This document shows, piece after piece, positions 38,001 through 49,624 of a DNA stretch of 64,000 bases. Made by a program: the position numbers and the translations under genes. The notes under the pieces are model-generated. The model had not been told where the DNA came from, made no database searches, and saw only the letters and a program-made list of their open reading frames with translations. The stretch lies in assembly GCA_033807775.1 (NCBI GenBank), contig CM066321.1, positions 247,306,422 to 247,370,421 of the forward strand, given 5' to 3'. This DNA is from Saussurea involucrata (taxonomy: Eukaryota; Streptophyta; Magnoliopsida; Asterales; Asteraceae). Positions within the stretch are counted from its first letter, which is position 1; each line of letters opens with the position of its first letter.

Positions 38001-38293
38001 ATGAAGAACTTAGAGAATCAGCATTGATCAGAATGGCATCACAAAAGCAAGCGGTCGAACGACATTTTAACAAGAATGTCAAAGCTAAAATCTTCCAAGA
38101 AGGCGACTACGTCCTCCGATGAGCGTTCCAAAGCACTCAAGAGCTCAACGCAGGTAAGCTTTCCACCAAGTGGGAAAGTCCTTATCGTATCTTAGAAGTC
38201 GTAGGTAAAGGTGCCTATCGGCTCCAAACCTTCGACAATCGAGATGTCCCACGTAGCTGGAATGCAACACATTTGAAAAGGTATTTCTTCTAA
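35079..38293 (+). pseudogene. Tat pol of element A: RT, RNase H, integrase
   Basis: It resumes after element B in the region before the RT (LEEVVLDQKVFIG). RT has FMDAYSGYNQI, MPFGLKNA and the catalytic VYIDDMLIKS. The first RNase H is the typical gypsy type; a second, plant-type RNase H follows (LHVDDSSNTRGSG, TNNEAEYEAL, KSDSLLVV). Integrase has the zinc finger (HDGECGNHSGG ... CDPCQRH), DNGSQF and an NGLAES motif, ending AFQSTQELNAGKL. Breaks: stops at 35169, 35193, 36837, 37050, 37113 and 38120, and a frameshift at the T7 run 37526-37532. Several stops look like TGG-to-TAG/TGA or CGA-to-TGA changes. Confidence 0.85.
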
Positions 38294-38898
38294 AACCCTT
38301 TTTTCTCATACGATTTTTATTCATCATGACGATTACTGGCTTAAGCATCAGAGGGTCGTTGGTTAGCCAACGACCAACCTCTGACATTGTTTTATCGCAG
38401 TATCGTACAACACAAGTTACTAAGTCTATCGTACGACTTCAGTACATTTTCGCAGGATCGCACGACATAAGCAATCAGATCTACTAAATGACTTTACTAC
38501 CTTATCGCAAGGATGTATGATTCAAATTTATCGTACGACTTAATGATGCGATCGTAAGGCCTAATGACTTCACGATCTAAGTTTTTTAACTTAGAAAAAT
38601 TTCCATGTTTTTGATAAGTGCCTAAGTTGCATGTACCTATGTTTGCTTTACACGACTTAAAGGTCTCACGATCTTACAGTCCGCGTTTTAACTTAAAAAG
38701 TCAGTGTATTGCAATGAATGCTTATGTCGCACGTCTTGATGTTCATTTTTATATGATGAATGTTTACTTGGTGATATTGCACAAATATATGAGACAAAGT
38801 AATGCATGAATATTTTTCATTCATTAAAGGATCGATTACATCCAAATGGCTCGACCACCAACGGTCGAGCGATAAAAAAAAATTAAGAATAAAATTTT
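38294..38898 (+). other. non-coding tail of element A
   Basis: Between the pol stop and the antisense gene. It contains the inverted repeat GGTCGTTGG-TTAG-CCAACGACC (38351-38381), a perfect 9-bp stem also kept in B, and many GCACGAC and CGTACGAC words. No ORF. Confidence 0.7.
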
Positions 38899-39920
38899 CT
38901 AAGGCTGAGAAGGGTCATCGGTCGCGTCTTTGCCAAAGGCCTCGCCCTTGGAACCTTCATCCATCTCCTCCTCCTCGACCTCCTTCTCGTCGTCCGAGTC
39001 GAGGTCCCTCTCAGTCCCGACATTCGCCAAGAAGAACGCCAACTCATCCAACGCAGAGGCGAGGGGATACTTGCCCGACAAGTGTTGTCGCATGATTGCC
39101 GCCCGCGCGGTCAGTCGGGTAAGAGCGAAAACGGACTTAGCCTCGTCCTTCAGCTCCTTCACCTCTCCTTCCAGCTCCGCTACCCTAGACTTGGAATCCT
39201 CGGCTTCTTTTTCACTCGCAGCCAAAGATTCCTTAGTCTTGTCCAGCTCCGCCCTTTGTTCGGCGATCAGGGACAGGGACTGCTTCAGACGATAGTTCGC
39301 CTCGTCCCTTGCACGCCCGACAGACTCCGACTAGTTCTGGGCGTCATCGAGTCGTATCGATATGTCCTCGACGCGCGCCAGAGCCGCCTTCTCTCTGTCC
39401 AGTGTCGCATTCTCTCTTTCGAGAGCAGAGGACACCAAGCCTTCAATCTTTGCCATTTTGGCGTGCAGAGCCAGGGAGGACTGGAACGCCTGTAAAACAT
39501 AAAGGAGAATGTTAGTAAACGCTCGACAAAGTTATACAAAACAAAAGACAAGTCTTGAAAGAAAAGACTTACCATAAACGCCAGTCCGACAACGTGCGAT
39601 CCCGTCTCCTCGACGGAGACCCCTCGGAAACGCTCCTTGAAAGACGGGAGCTGATATTTCCCCAGATGGGGGAAAAGCTTCATCCCGTCTAGGACATTGT
39701 CAGCCATGAAGTCTGACGGCAACGTAAAGTTGATCGTCATGACCTCGGCCTCTCCAGTCGCGTGGCCCTTGCCTTTGTCGGCCGACGAAGGGGTCGATGT
39801 GATGGAAGGACGCACCGATGTTTTCGCCGGAGGCGCAGAGCTAACATGTACTGCGTCGATCGCATCGGAAGACGTCCTCGTCTTCTCTGGGGATGCGATC
39901 GATACCTTCACCTTCTCAGG
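38899..39920 (-). pseudogene. antisense gene of element A, exons 3 and 4 only
   Basis: Reverse strand: part of exon 3 (39920-39573, cut at its 5' side by the LTR at 39921), an 83-base intron with the donor ATG|GTAAGT and acceptor TTTTACAG, and exon 4 (39489-38899). Intron position and splice sites match B exactly although the intron sequence differs. A TAG stop interrupts exon 4 near 39334 (probably from CAG). The protein parts align well with B, including LPSDFMA, FPHLGKY, HVVGLAFM and the coiled coil with acidic tail. Confidence 0.75.
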
Positions 39921-40772
39921 TGTAACACCCTAAAATCAGGGCTAACTTAAACCTCAAATTTATAACAAGATTTAATCATAAAACCTTTTAATCTTTAAAC
40001 ATAAGCAGAGAATTACGATGAGGTCATAATTACAAATATGAAATTCTTCAAATAACCTATTAGTCTAATCATGTCACTATAATCAGATTAACTAGGTTAT
40101 CTAAGCAATCCATCAAAAACTTCAGTATCAATAACTTCTCTGCTAATCCAAAAGCTCTCGTCCCACATCCCTTTATTTTCCCAAGCTAGTACCTGGTAAG
40201 AAAACATTATTTGAAACGATTAGGCTAACGCCTAGTGAGAACATTCGGTTTCAAAATAATATTTATACAATTCAATGTAAACAAGGCATAACAAACCTGG
40301 TTTACCCTTTTTCTTACCACACATGTAACCATCTTTTGATAACGGGGTTAAACCCGATTCCATGACTACGACTTGACCCTAAGTCAGTCATTTCTCATGG
40401 TCCAGAGCCCACACTACGAATCTTCACAGATTCTAGATTAATGCTCTTATCCAATAAATCGCAATAACACATGCCCATTTATTGGAAAGGAAGTAGAGAT
40501 TACAATCACTCATGTCAATCCCTTTTTCTTCCTTAGAAATCGGGAATTACGAATAAATCTACGTCTATCCCACGATTTCCCACACACACTGGAATAACGA
40601 TAAGTACCACACGTCCATTCCATGTGATCATAAAACACTAGGGCCTATAGATCAATTACTCTTAATATAGATTCCTCATAGCAATTGATATGAGAAAATC
40701 ACATTTACACCACATAGATTCCTCATAGCAATCGGTATGAGCAAATCACATTTATAAATCTCTCATTCTTAT
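39921..40772 (-). mobile_element. truncated long-LTR fragment F
   Basis: It begins TGTAACACCCTAAAATCAGG and follows the element C LTR to about its position 11080, then jumps to its 11360-11450 equivalent. It is cut at 40773 by copia 2. It lies inside the antisense gene of element A. The expected target duplication (TCAGG on the left) cannot be checked because the right end is missing. Confidence 0.75.
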
Positions 40773-41479
40773 TGTTGGTTCCTATTTTGCTTAACAATGA
40801 TATAAATACCTATTAGTTCAAACAGATTAGGGTGCAGAAGCGTTTTAGCGAACTAGAGAGGTATTACTTGGTAGATAAATACACAATATCAAATACGTGA
40901 AGTGTAAATAACACAGATAAGTAACTCAATGATTCACTGTATTTGATATAATAAGAACACCTAAGAACACGGAAGGTAATACAAGAATTCTGCTCTAATG
41001 GTGTGTGTATTGTGCTAAAGCTTAATAGAAGAGCTCAACATGAGTCTACTATTTATACTACTTCTACAGGGGATAAGATGGAGAAAAGAAGTACTAAGGT
41101 ACAAAAGGCAATATCGTGGAACAGCAATAGGTACAACGTTACTGTAGTGCGCCATACTCTACAAAAGTTGTAACTTATCAGAGGTTGACACGTGGAGGCA
41201 GCATGGCGAGCCTTGTACGAATGATCTTCAAGATCTTCGTACAACAGTAAGACATGGGAAGCACGATCATCTTTGTGTTGATCTTCATTCTTCAGATTCT
41301 TCTAAGTCTTCAATACCACAGAGGCTCTGTCAGGTGTGACAGAAGCTCTGTGGCTTTGTCCTCTCTGAATGTCTTATGCGGAGACTTGGGTGTTCTATGG
41401 GTCTTGGCAGAACCTCTGTCGGAGTCAACACTTAGCCTATTTTTCAAAACTTCTATAAACATAAAGATTGGAGCTAACA
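40773..41479 (-). repeat. 3' LTR of copia 2
   Basis: 707 bases, TGTTGGTTCC to GGAGCTAACA on the + strand. In element sense the purine tract (CTTAGGGGGAGATT, about 41480-41493) precedes it. A TATA box on the reverse strand (TATAAAT, 41057-41051) marks the promoter. The last word pair ACAGAGGCTCTGT near 41320 is nearly palindromic. Confidence 0.85.
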
Positions 41480-44148
41480 ATCTCCCCCTAAGTATTGAAA
41501 AATAAAAAATTGAAAAATGCAAGGTTTTCTGTGAAACATTGTACCTCAAAAGAGTTTACTTTTCTTTCATTAAACATTATGTCGGAGGAACTTACACTTG
41601 ATTATATTATGAAAGGAAAAGTTGCAGAAGTCGGTAGATGACATTAGACGTTGGCGTTTTTGAAGTCGTTGAAACTTCTGTTGTCGAGACCTACTTCTTT
41701 AAGCTCGTGATAGAAACTAATGCAGAGGGTTCGGAATTTGATGACGGAGTCAATGACCTCTATTAGTCTATCGGCGGAGGCTTTATCCATCAATTCCGTT
41801 CCTCTGTGCTCCATGAGGATGGCTTTGAACTCTGTCAAAGTACTTGTTGCATACTTTTGACAGTCCATCTCTAGGAACAGTCTTGACTTCCCAGCAGGAT
41901 CTGGATAGACTAACTCAACCTTTGGAAATGTAATGATTGAGTTTGTATGGAAGAGGATGGGCAGTCATCTTCTGGTGGTCTGAGACTTAGGTTTCTCACT
42001 CCAAGATCTCGTCCTACTTGGAAATCGACTAGGCTATATAGCAGAAGTTTCTCACGCATGGCTTTCCTGATTACCCTTTATGCCCTTCGATTTGCATCTG
42101 TTGTGAAGTTCTGTTTTGTCCAGTTTAGAAGGTCGGGTAGATCGTAGGGGCTTAAGTTCCTAAGATCAGCCTCTGAGAATTGGTTCTCGATTCTGTCCAT
42201 TCTTTTGACCTTATAGATGTTGTAGGAGATCTTAGGTATGGTTCTGGTGTGAGAGAACTTACAGTATATGACCTTGTCGATTTTAGAGATTGAGTAGACT
42301 TGGTTGACAGGCTTGGGTGTTGTTCTGTTGAAGATGTTTTCGAGCTCAGCACGGAAGTTTGGATCTTGAATAGTTGGTGGTAGAGAATCTCTGATGGTTC
42401 TGTTGTAGAGATACCTGTACACTACTTCTTCCATTTGTCGAGGAGGTGCACCAGGTGGAGGCATGGGCCTGCGCAGAGCGTCCATTTGTTTCTTTACCTA
42501 GGCGACCCTGTCCTCTGTGACTTTTGCCTTTGGATCCAGAACTTGTATGTTTGACAGAGGGGTAACACCAAAAGCCCAGTCTTCTTCTTCTGGCTTTGGT
42601 GTCACGTATGCATCGAAGGCGCTTTTCATTAGTTTTTCTGCTGGTTGATGCTTTGTCTTCTTCTTCCCAGGTTCCTCTGTCACAATCTCTTTTCCCTTGT
42701 CTTTGGCCTTCGGCAATTGTGGATCTGCTTGATTGGATTGGGTTGCCTCTATTGGTTTGATCAGTTGAGCTTATGAGGTTTTAGCTGATGGAGGTGCTTC
42801 TGCAGATTTTATAGGGGTTGCCTCTGTTGGTTTTTCAGAGGACTTGAGGGTTGTTTTTTCAGAGGACTTGAGGGGTGATGTGGGTTTGGTTGGTGAGGAT
42901 TCTGCAGATTTGCTCAGATATTTCCTTTTATGAGTTATGGTTTTGGTTCTGGGTGTTTTGGTTTTGGGAGATGGAAGTTTTGTTGTTGTATCTTCTGGTG
43001 TGGGGGATGGTAACTTAGGTTCTTCTGGTGTTTTTGGTTTTGGTGATTAGGATGGTTGATCTTCTTCGGAGGATGTCAGGATTTGAAATTGTTCACGGGT
43101 TGGTACATCTTCTCCGAATATAGAGGTTGTATCCACAGAGGTGGGTGTTACCTCTGTGGTCTTCTGTTGTTGATCTTGATTGGTTTGGGCTTGGATTTGT
43201 ATTTCTTCAGGGGATGTATCCACAGAGGTGGTTGTTGCCTCTGTGGTCTGTTGGTTTCTTTCTTGGGTTTGAGTTGGAGGAGCTTGGGAAACAGGTTCTG
43301 CTGAAATTGGTGGAGCTAGTAGACCTCTGGTTGCAGCTTGGTCTTGTCTCCGTTTCTCCCCCTTAGGATGATCTGATGGACCATCAGAGTCATTATCAGA
43401 GTCATCCTGACCCTCATCTCTCATACCCTTTGCTCTGCATGTATGTGTTGGCTTCTTTGGCTGAGAGGCACCTGCGGCAAGCATTTTTGTGCATAAGTCA
43501 TCGCAGATTCCAAGAAGATATTCTACATGTGCCTCTGTGTTGAATCGCAATTTTCCCACGCTTGCTCGAAAATCCCTGACGTAATTCGCGTTGGCTGCTG
43601 TGAAGGTTGTGATGAATTCGGTCATTTGATTTAGAACACTCTGCCCTAATTCCGTGATTTGGGCTCTGGTGATGTAATTCGTAGGCTTCAGAGCCTTGGT
43701 GTGATCAAGAGTGTGCTCTTGGACTTTATCCAGAGCCTTTTGCAGGTCGTCGATAGTGATGACTGGAGCAGAGGTTTGTGGTAGATTCTTCTGAGCTTTT
43801 CTTGCCTTCTTCAGCTGTTTAGAGAGATCGGCAATAGAAGTTTCCAGAGTTGAGGTGGAGGCCGATGCAACTTTAGCAGAGGTTGTTGCTGCAGGAGTAA
43901 CTTTGGCCATGGAATTCTTCACCTCTGTGGACAGGTTATCCTCTTTGGTGGTCAGTTCTGTGATGGCCCTTGATGTGGTATCTGCAAAGGAATCGAAAGA
44001 ACTTTTCAACCCTTTCAACGTGTTGTCCACAGAGGTGACAAGGGTTTGGAACTCATCCTTTGAGACATGCGGACTAAGTGTAACCTCTGGGTGAACGGAT
44101 CTATCACCAGAGTGTGTCTCTGTTCCTGAGACGCCTTCTTTCGCTCCT

Positions 44149-45795
44149 TGTAACGTCCCAAAAATTACAATAAAATTTAACTTTTAAAAATACCATTTTA
44201 ATTAAATAAACCACAAGTGTTTAAATCCAAATAAACGTTTATTCCAAAACCTCGTTAAGTTAAACAACCAACTCAATTTAAAACAGCGGAAAATAGAACA
44301 ATTCTAACATAGTGTCTCAAAATAAATAATGGTGAAAGTCTCCTCAACGCGCCAGTGTGTACCGTCACGTCTTAGTGCCACTCGTACCTGAAACAGTAAT
44401 TTATAGGGAAAGGGTAAGCACGAAGCTTAGTGAATTCAAACACGTACGTAAGCTAGCAATCATATAAACACCACCCCTATCAGCAGATAGACATAAACAA
44501 ACATTACATGCCAGTCTAAGAACATATCTGAAACAAGCAAACTCATGCAAGATCACCTATGTATGTATCCATCGGTCTCCCCGGATTCATACAACACCTG
44601 TGCACGTATTCCTCGGTCTCCCCGAGTACATACCACACCCGTGTACGTATTCCTCGGTCTCCCCGAGTCCTCGGTCTCCCCGAGTCTTATACAACTCCCA
44701 AGGTCTTATACTAGACACTAACACAATTGAATATTACCCACAACCAATTAGTTAACACACACGAGCTACAGCAATGCACATATAATCCCTATCCTACGCA
44801 GTGAGTGAACTCACCTCGAATAGCAGTGCAGAACTCCATGAACAGCAACAAGAACCCGTCCACTCCAACTCACTTCTTTTCGCCTAAAGAAGTGTTATAA
44901 AGGGTCAATACGTAGCCCCAACCCGAAATTACAACTACAAGACTAAAAGGTGCATTTTCCGTTTTTTGGTCTAAAACTGCAGGTCTGTTCGTGACCTGTT
45001 TAGCCCCCCTTTAACCCATCAACCAGAATTATTATTCCATAATTAGAGAGTCCCATGTCTTAGCTTTCCAGGGACATATCGCACGCGTTCATACGAGGTT
45101 CCTACTATTTTATATGAATTTTCTAAGACCGGCTACCCAAACTGCGAATTTCGGACCAGTCTGTACTAATTGCCAATTTGGCCCTAGCTAGAGGCTTTAA
45201 TAATTTTCTGTAAAACATAAGAAACATACTACACACAATTTGAGAGTTTTGGGCACTGGTTTCATCTAAATCCGAGTTTCCTATATTTTTCTATGGATTT
45301 TACAAAACAGGGACAGATTAGGCGTTTTCACATAAAATGATAACTTTGGTTCGGTTTAGAGTTTAGGCATTTAGGATTAGGATTAGGGTTTAGGCATCTA
45401 ATGGCTGGGATAAATAAACACCACCCACTGCCATCTCAGGCAGTGATGGACGGTGGCGGCGTGTAGGCGGCAGCCACCACCTACGGTGGGGGTGGTTTGG
45501 TAATAAACCCCCGGCGCAGCGAAAAGAGCGTTACCACCAATAACTCGGCCATTCACACCCACTCACACCCTAACGGCAGCACCAAACACACACGTTGCAG
45601 CCAACGAATGGTGGTGCACGGCGGCGGCACACCGACTGCATCCAGGCTGCGACGGCGGCGGTGGTTTCGTGGTGGTTCGACGGCGACGAACAAGAAAACA
45701 AAGAGAAAAGAGAAAACTTACCTCTCGATAAAAACACAGCAACAACCACGACGAAAACCCGACTCCCTTCTCTTCCCGATCGTCTCTCCCTCCCT

Positions 45796-45834
<39 letters not shown>

Positions 45835-46220
45835 CTTCTCCCTCTCACCGACAGCCGCTAGTGGCGGCGGTGCTGGTGGTCTTGCAGTGGTTCGGCGGTG
45901 ACAGCAAAAGAAAAGGGAAACGATGGGAACAGCTAGGGTTTTGGGGTGTTTCTTGCGTGAAAGGAAAACGACGAGAGGGAAGGGGGGTCGGTTCTTTAAG
46001 GGCCGATCCCATGCAAAATTTGATTCAAAATTACATTTTTAGTCACTGATTTTTAAGGTGAATTCATTTTTACCTATTAAGTTAGGATTTTACCAATTAA
46101 TCAATTATAACCAAATTATTTCATTTTTGGTCCTTGCCGCCAAATCCCGTTAATAAAAGAAAATCGTTACGAGAAAATTAAATTACTAAAATAAATCCAT
46201 ACCGGGATACGGGCTTTACA
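44149..46220 (-). mobile_element. solo LTR of the D chromovirus family
   Basis: 2,072 bases, TGTAACGTCCC to CGGGCTTTACA on the + strand; it is the reverse complement of the D-type LTR (TGTAAA...CCGTATCCCGG ... GGGACGTTACA). The target duplication CTCCT is perfect (44144-44148 and 46221-46225). It contains four copies of the CTCGGTCTCCCCGAG hairpin unit (44570-44690) and a (TC)n run near 45797-45830. Solo LTRs arise by recombination between the two LTRs of a full element. Confidence 0.9.
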
Positions 46221-47480
46221 CTCCTGTTTGTACGTTGAGAGGGGAAGGACTTCCCTTCGATCCTAGAGCAGAAGCCTTTTAAGCTTCAGACTCTACGAAG
46301 GTTCTGTCAAGGACCTTGTTCTGATCCACTCCAGAGGTGGGGACAGAAGTATCCTTGAGTTGACTAGGGGACTTTTCTAGAGTCCCTTTGTCGTTGTGCA
46401 CTTTAAGCTCATCTGAAGAGCTTTTTGGACCTAGATGTGTGTGCGTGTCAGAGGAAACAAATTCCTCTGTTGGGATTTCGGATGTGATCTGGGGCAATTG
46501 ATCACTTACTAAAGGTACCTCCTTTGGAGAGGACTTCCTTGGAATGGTTTCCCCGGGTATAAGTGGCACAGAGGAGGAAAGAAGTTCCTCTGTCCGGTTA
46601 GCAGGGGTTGGGCTCGAGCTGTGCGGCTCTTTTTCAATGACATCCTCTGCCACTAGACTGACGATGTTAGAAATGTGGGTTGCACTAGGAGGGGGTTGTG
46701 GTTGTTTGCCTCTTCTATATACGACATCTTTTTAAACATCACCCTCTGTCGCTACCTCTACCCTGGTGACTAGGGAGTCACATATTGGATGAGTGCCAAT
46801 TAATTGTTGTACATGGGGATGCAGAGGTGCTGTTTCTTGTGTCTTGGTGGCCTCAGGGGTTTTGTCAGTTTCCATATCAGTAATTACCTCTGAGATAATG
46901 GCTGAGGGTTGAGGTGTGGAATCTTTTGAAGCTTCCTCTGCAGTCATACATCCCAACCTATGAGTTTTTCTGCTAGCCTCTATCTCGTCGAAGTTGTCCA
47001 TATCCTCTGGGCTTTTTCGCAGCACATCATAGCTTCGTGGATCTGGGTGTGAGAGTCCTTCTGGGGTAGCGACATGAATATCTTTTGGGGTTTTGTCGCT
47101 TACCTCTATCTCAGAGTCCATCTCTGAGATGATCGCAGAGGGCTTGGATTGAATCTCCACCCAGGTGTCTTCAGTTTCGATCATCTCCTATGTGTTTTGG
47201 AGTTCTGGATCGTAACTTGGAGGGGAGGGAAACAGGTTACCGTGTTCTTCTACTGTAGGATCATCTTCTGGTATAGGACTGGAACTATTTTCCAGGGATG
47301 AACTTGCTCTACCAGAAGTTTGAAGATTTGAAACTCGGTCCTCTGTTGACATCATTGGATGTGCCTCTACAGTCCATCCAGAGGTGTCCAATGTGTCTGC
47401 AAACTCGTGTTGCTCGAGGAAGGCAGAGAAATCCCTTTGTTATGCATAATTAATAGGAGTGGGGGATTGCAGAGGTTGTT

Positions 47481-49624
47481 TGTAAAACCCGTATCCCGGT
47501 ACGTCTTATTTATTAACTTAATTCTTCCTCTTAATGTTTTTATTTTTACCGGGATTAGCCGGCTAGGACCAAGAGCGAACTAAATTGATTAATTTTAAAA
47601 TTAATGGTTAAAACTCAAATGTAAAGGGGGGGGGGGATGTGAACTACTTCTAAACCTAGGGGCTAAAAGGAAAAGTTGGCAATTGGAGTGCACGGGAATC
47701 GGCCTTAATACCGACCCCCTCCCTTTCTTCTCGTTTTAATTTCTTCCCACGCAAGTAGCAGCCGAGAGGAACCCTAAGCATAACCCTAGCATTCCCTGCC
47801 CTCACCTTCCCTATCTGCTACCGCCGCCGGACCACCCCAGCGCCGCCGTGTCGCCGCTGCTCCCCTGCCGGCGAAGATTAAAGTGCAGCGAGAGAGGGAG
47901 AGAACGAGAGAGAAAGGGGGCCGGAGTTGTGAGTCGCTGCTGTGTCGTCGCAAGGTAAGATTCCTCCTCTCTTTGTTTTTCTGTTGCTTCGTCGTCAAAA
48001 TAGCCGGGAAACCACCACCGCCGCAGCCATGGCTGCCGGCGGTGTGTCTCCCCGTGAACCACCTTGGTGGTGGCTGTAAGGGTGGGTTAGGGGCTGTTCG
48101 TTCATTTGTGTGGGTGTGTATGACCGAGTTAGGATGATCGGGTTATTTCGTTGGCATTCGTCGGACGTGCAACCGAATCATCGCCATCGCCGGTGGTGGC
48201 TGCCGCCGCCGCCGCCGCCGTCGACCACCACTGCCGGAGGTGGCAGTGGGTGGTGAGTGGTTTAGTCCAGTCCTTAGTAACCTAAAACCCTAACCTCGAT
48301 TGCTAAACTCTTAACCCGAATCGCATAAACCCGAATCGCATAAACCCGAAACGAAAACTAAGTCGTCATTTTATGTGAAATCACTTAATCCGCCTCTGTT
48401 TTGTAAAAGCCATAGAAAATCTAGGAAACTCGGATTGAGGTGAAACCAGTGCCCAAATCTCACAAATTGGGTCTGGTATGTTTCGTATGTTTTGAAGAAA
48501 AATTAATACGGCCTCTAGCTAGGGCCAAAATGGCGATTTGTGCAGACTGGTCCGGAATTCACAGTTTGGATAGTCTGTCTTAGAAATTCCGTATAAAATA
48601 GTAGGGACATCGTATGAACGCGTGCTATATGTCCCTGGAAACCTAAGACATAGAACTTTCTAGGTATGGAATAATCTTTCTGGTTTGATGAGTTTAAGGG
48701 GAGCTAAACAGGTCACGAACAGACCTGTAGTTTGAGACCAAAAGCTGGAAAATACACGTTTAGGCTTGTAGTTGTAATTTCGGGTTAGGGCTTCACTTTG
48801 ACGCTTGATAACACTTATTTAGGTGGAAAGAAGTGAGTTGGAGTTGGCGGGCTCGTATTGCTTTTTGTGGATATCTGCTTTGCTTTTCGAGGTGAGTTCT
48901 CTCACTGTGTAGGATAGAGATTGTATGCGCGCTACTATAGTTCGTGTGTATTAACTGTTCTGTTTGTATGTTGAACTAGGCCGAGTTAGTGTCTAGTATG
49001 AGGTCTTGGGTGTCGTATGAATCTCGGGGAGACCGAGGACTCGGGGAGACCGAGGAATACGTACACGGGGGTGGTATGAACTCGGGGAGACCGAGGGATG
49101 TTTGCACGAGTGTGGTATGAACTCGAGGAGACCGAGGGATGTTTGCACGAGTGTGGTATGGACTCGGGGAGACCGAGGGATGTTTGCACGGGTGTGGTAT
49201 GAGTTCGGGGAGACCGAATGGTGTATGCATAGGGATTTTTGTATGAGTTTGCCTGTATTGCTAACTGTGTGTAATGGTTGTTATATCTATCTGCTGGTAG
49301 GGGTGGTGTCGGTATAATTGGTACCCTATGCATGTGTTTGAATTCACTAAGCTTCGTGCTTACTCTTTCCCTATAAATTACTGTTTCGGGTACGAGTGGC
49401 AGTAAGGCGTGACGGTACACACTGGCGCGTTGTGGAGACTGCCATCATTTTTACTTTGAGATATTATGTTTTTACTATTTACATTTTCCGCTGTGTTACT
49501 TGGATTGGTTATTTAACTTAACAGTTTTGATGAAACAATTATTTGGGCCTAAACATTTATGGTTTTATTTAATAAAATGGTATTTTAAAAAGTTCAAATT
49601 TATTGTAATTTTTGGGACGTTACA
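47481..49624 (+). repeat. 5' LTR of element D
   Basis: TGTAAAACCCG to GGGACGTTACA. It has a G run near 47627, a (GCC)n stretch near 48198, and the hairpin-bearing tandem array at 49021-49220. Confidence 0.9.
49021..49220. repeat. tandem array with CTCGGGGAGACCGAG hairpins, D 5' LTR
   Basis: About six copies of a hairpin word (stem CTCGG/CCGAG, loop GGAGA), most within a unit of about 49 bases that also holds GATGTTTGCACGAGTGTGG. The equivalent array is at 55289-55487, and four copies in reverse sit at 44570-44690. Confidence 0.85.

Larger units (their letters stand above)
24529..39920 (+). mobile_element. Tat-type Ty3/gypsy element A, autonomous type, broken
   Basis: The order is LTR (24529-25318), primer site, gag-protease (25420-27600), then after the nested element B, pol with RT, RNase H and integrase (35079-38293), non-coding tail, and an antisense gene (38899-39920). 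The right end with its 3' LTR is missing: an LTR fragment begins at 39921. Pol order (integrase last), the primer site TTGGCGCCCACCGTG and the antisense gene all point to the Tat lineage. All three coding regions carry stops. Confidence 0.85.

Noticed and set aside
45497..46049. GC-rich ORFs near a TC microsatellite
   Set aside because: They lie inside the solo LTR and result from low-complexity GC-rich and (TC)n sequence.
48976..49420. Reverse-strand ORFs with repeated PRSPRVHTT-like peptides
   Set aside because: They are translations of the 49-base tandem array in the D LTR; the same artefact appears at 55243-55688.
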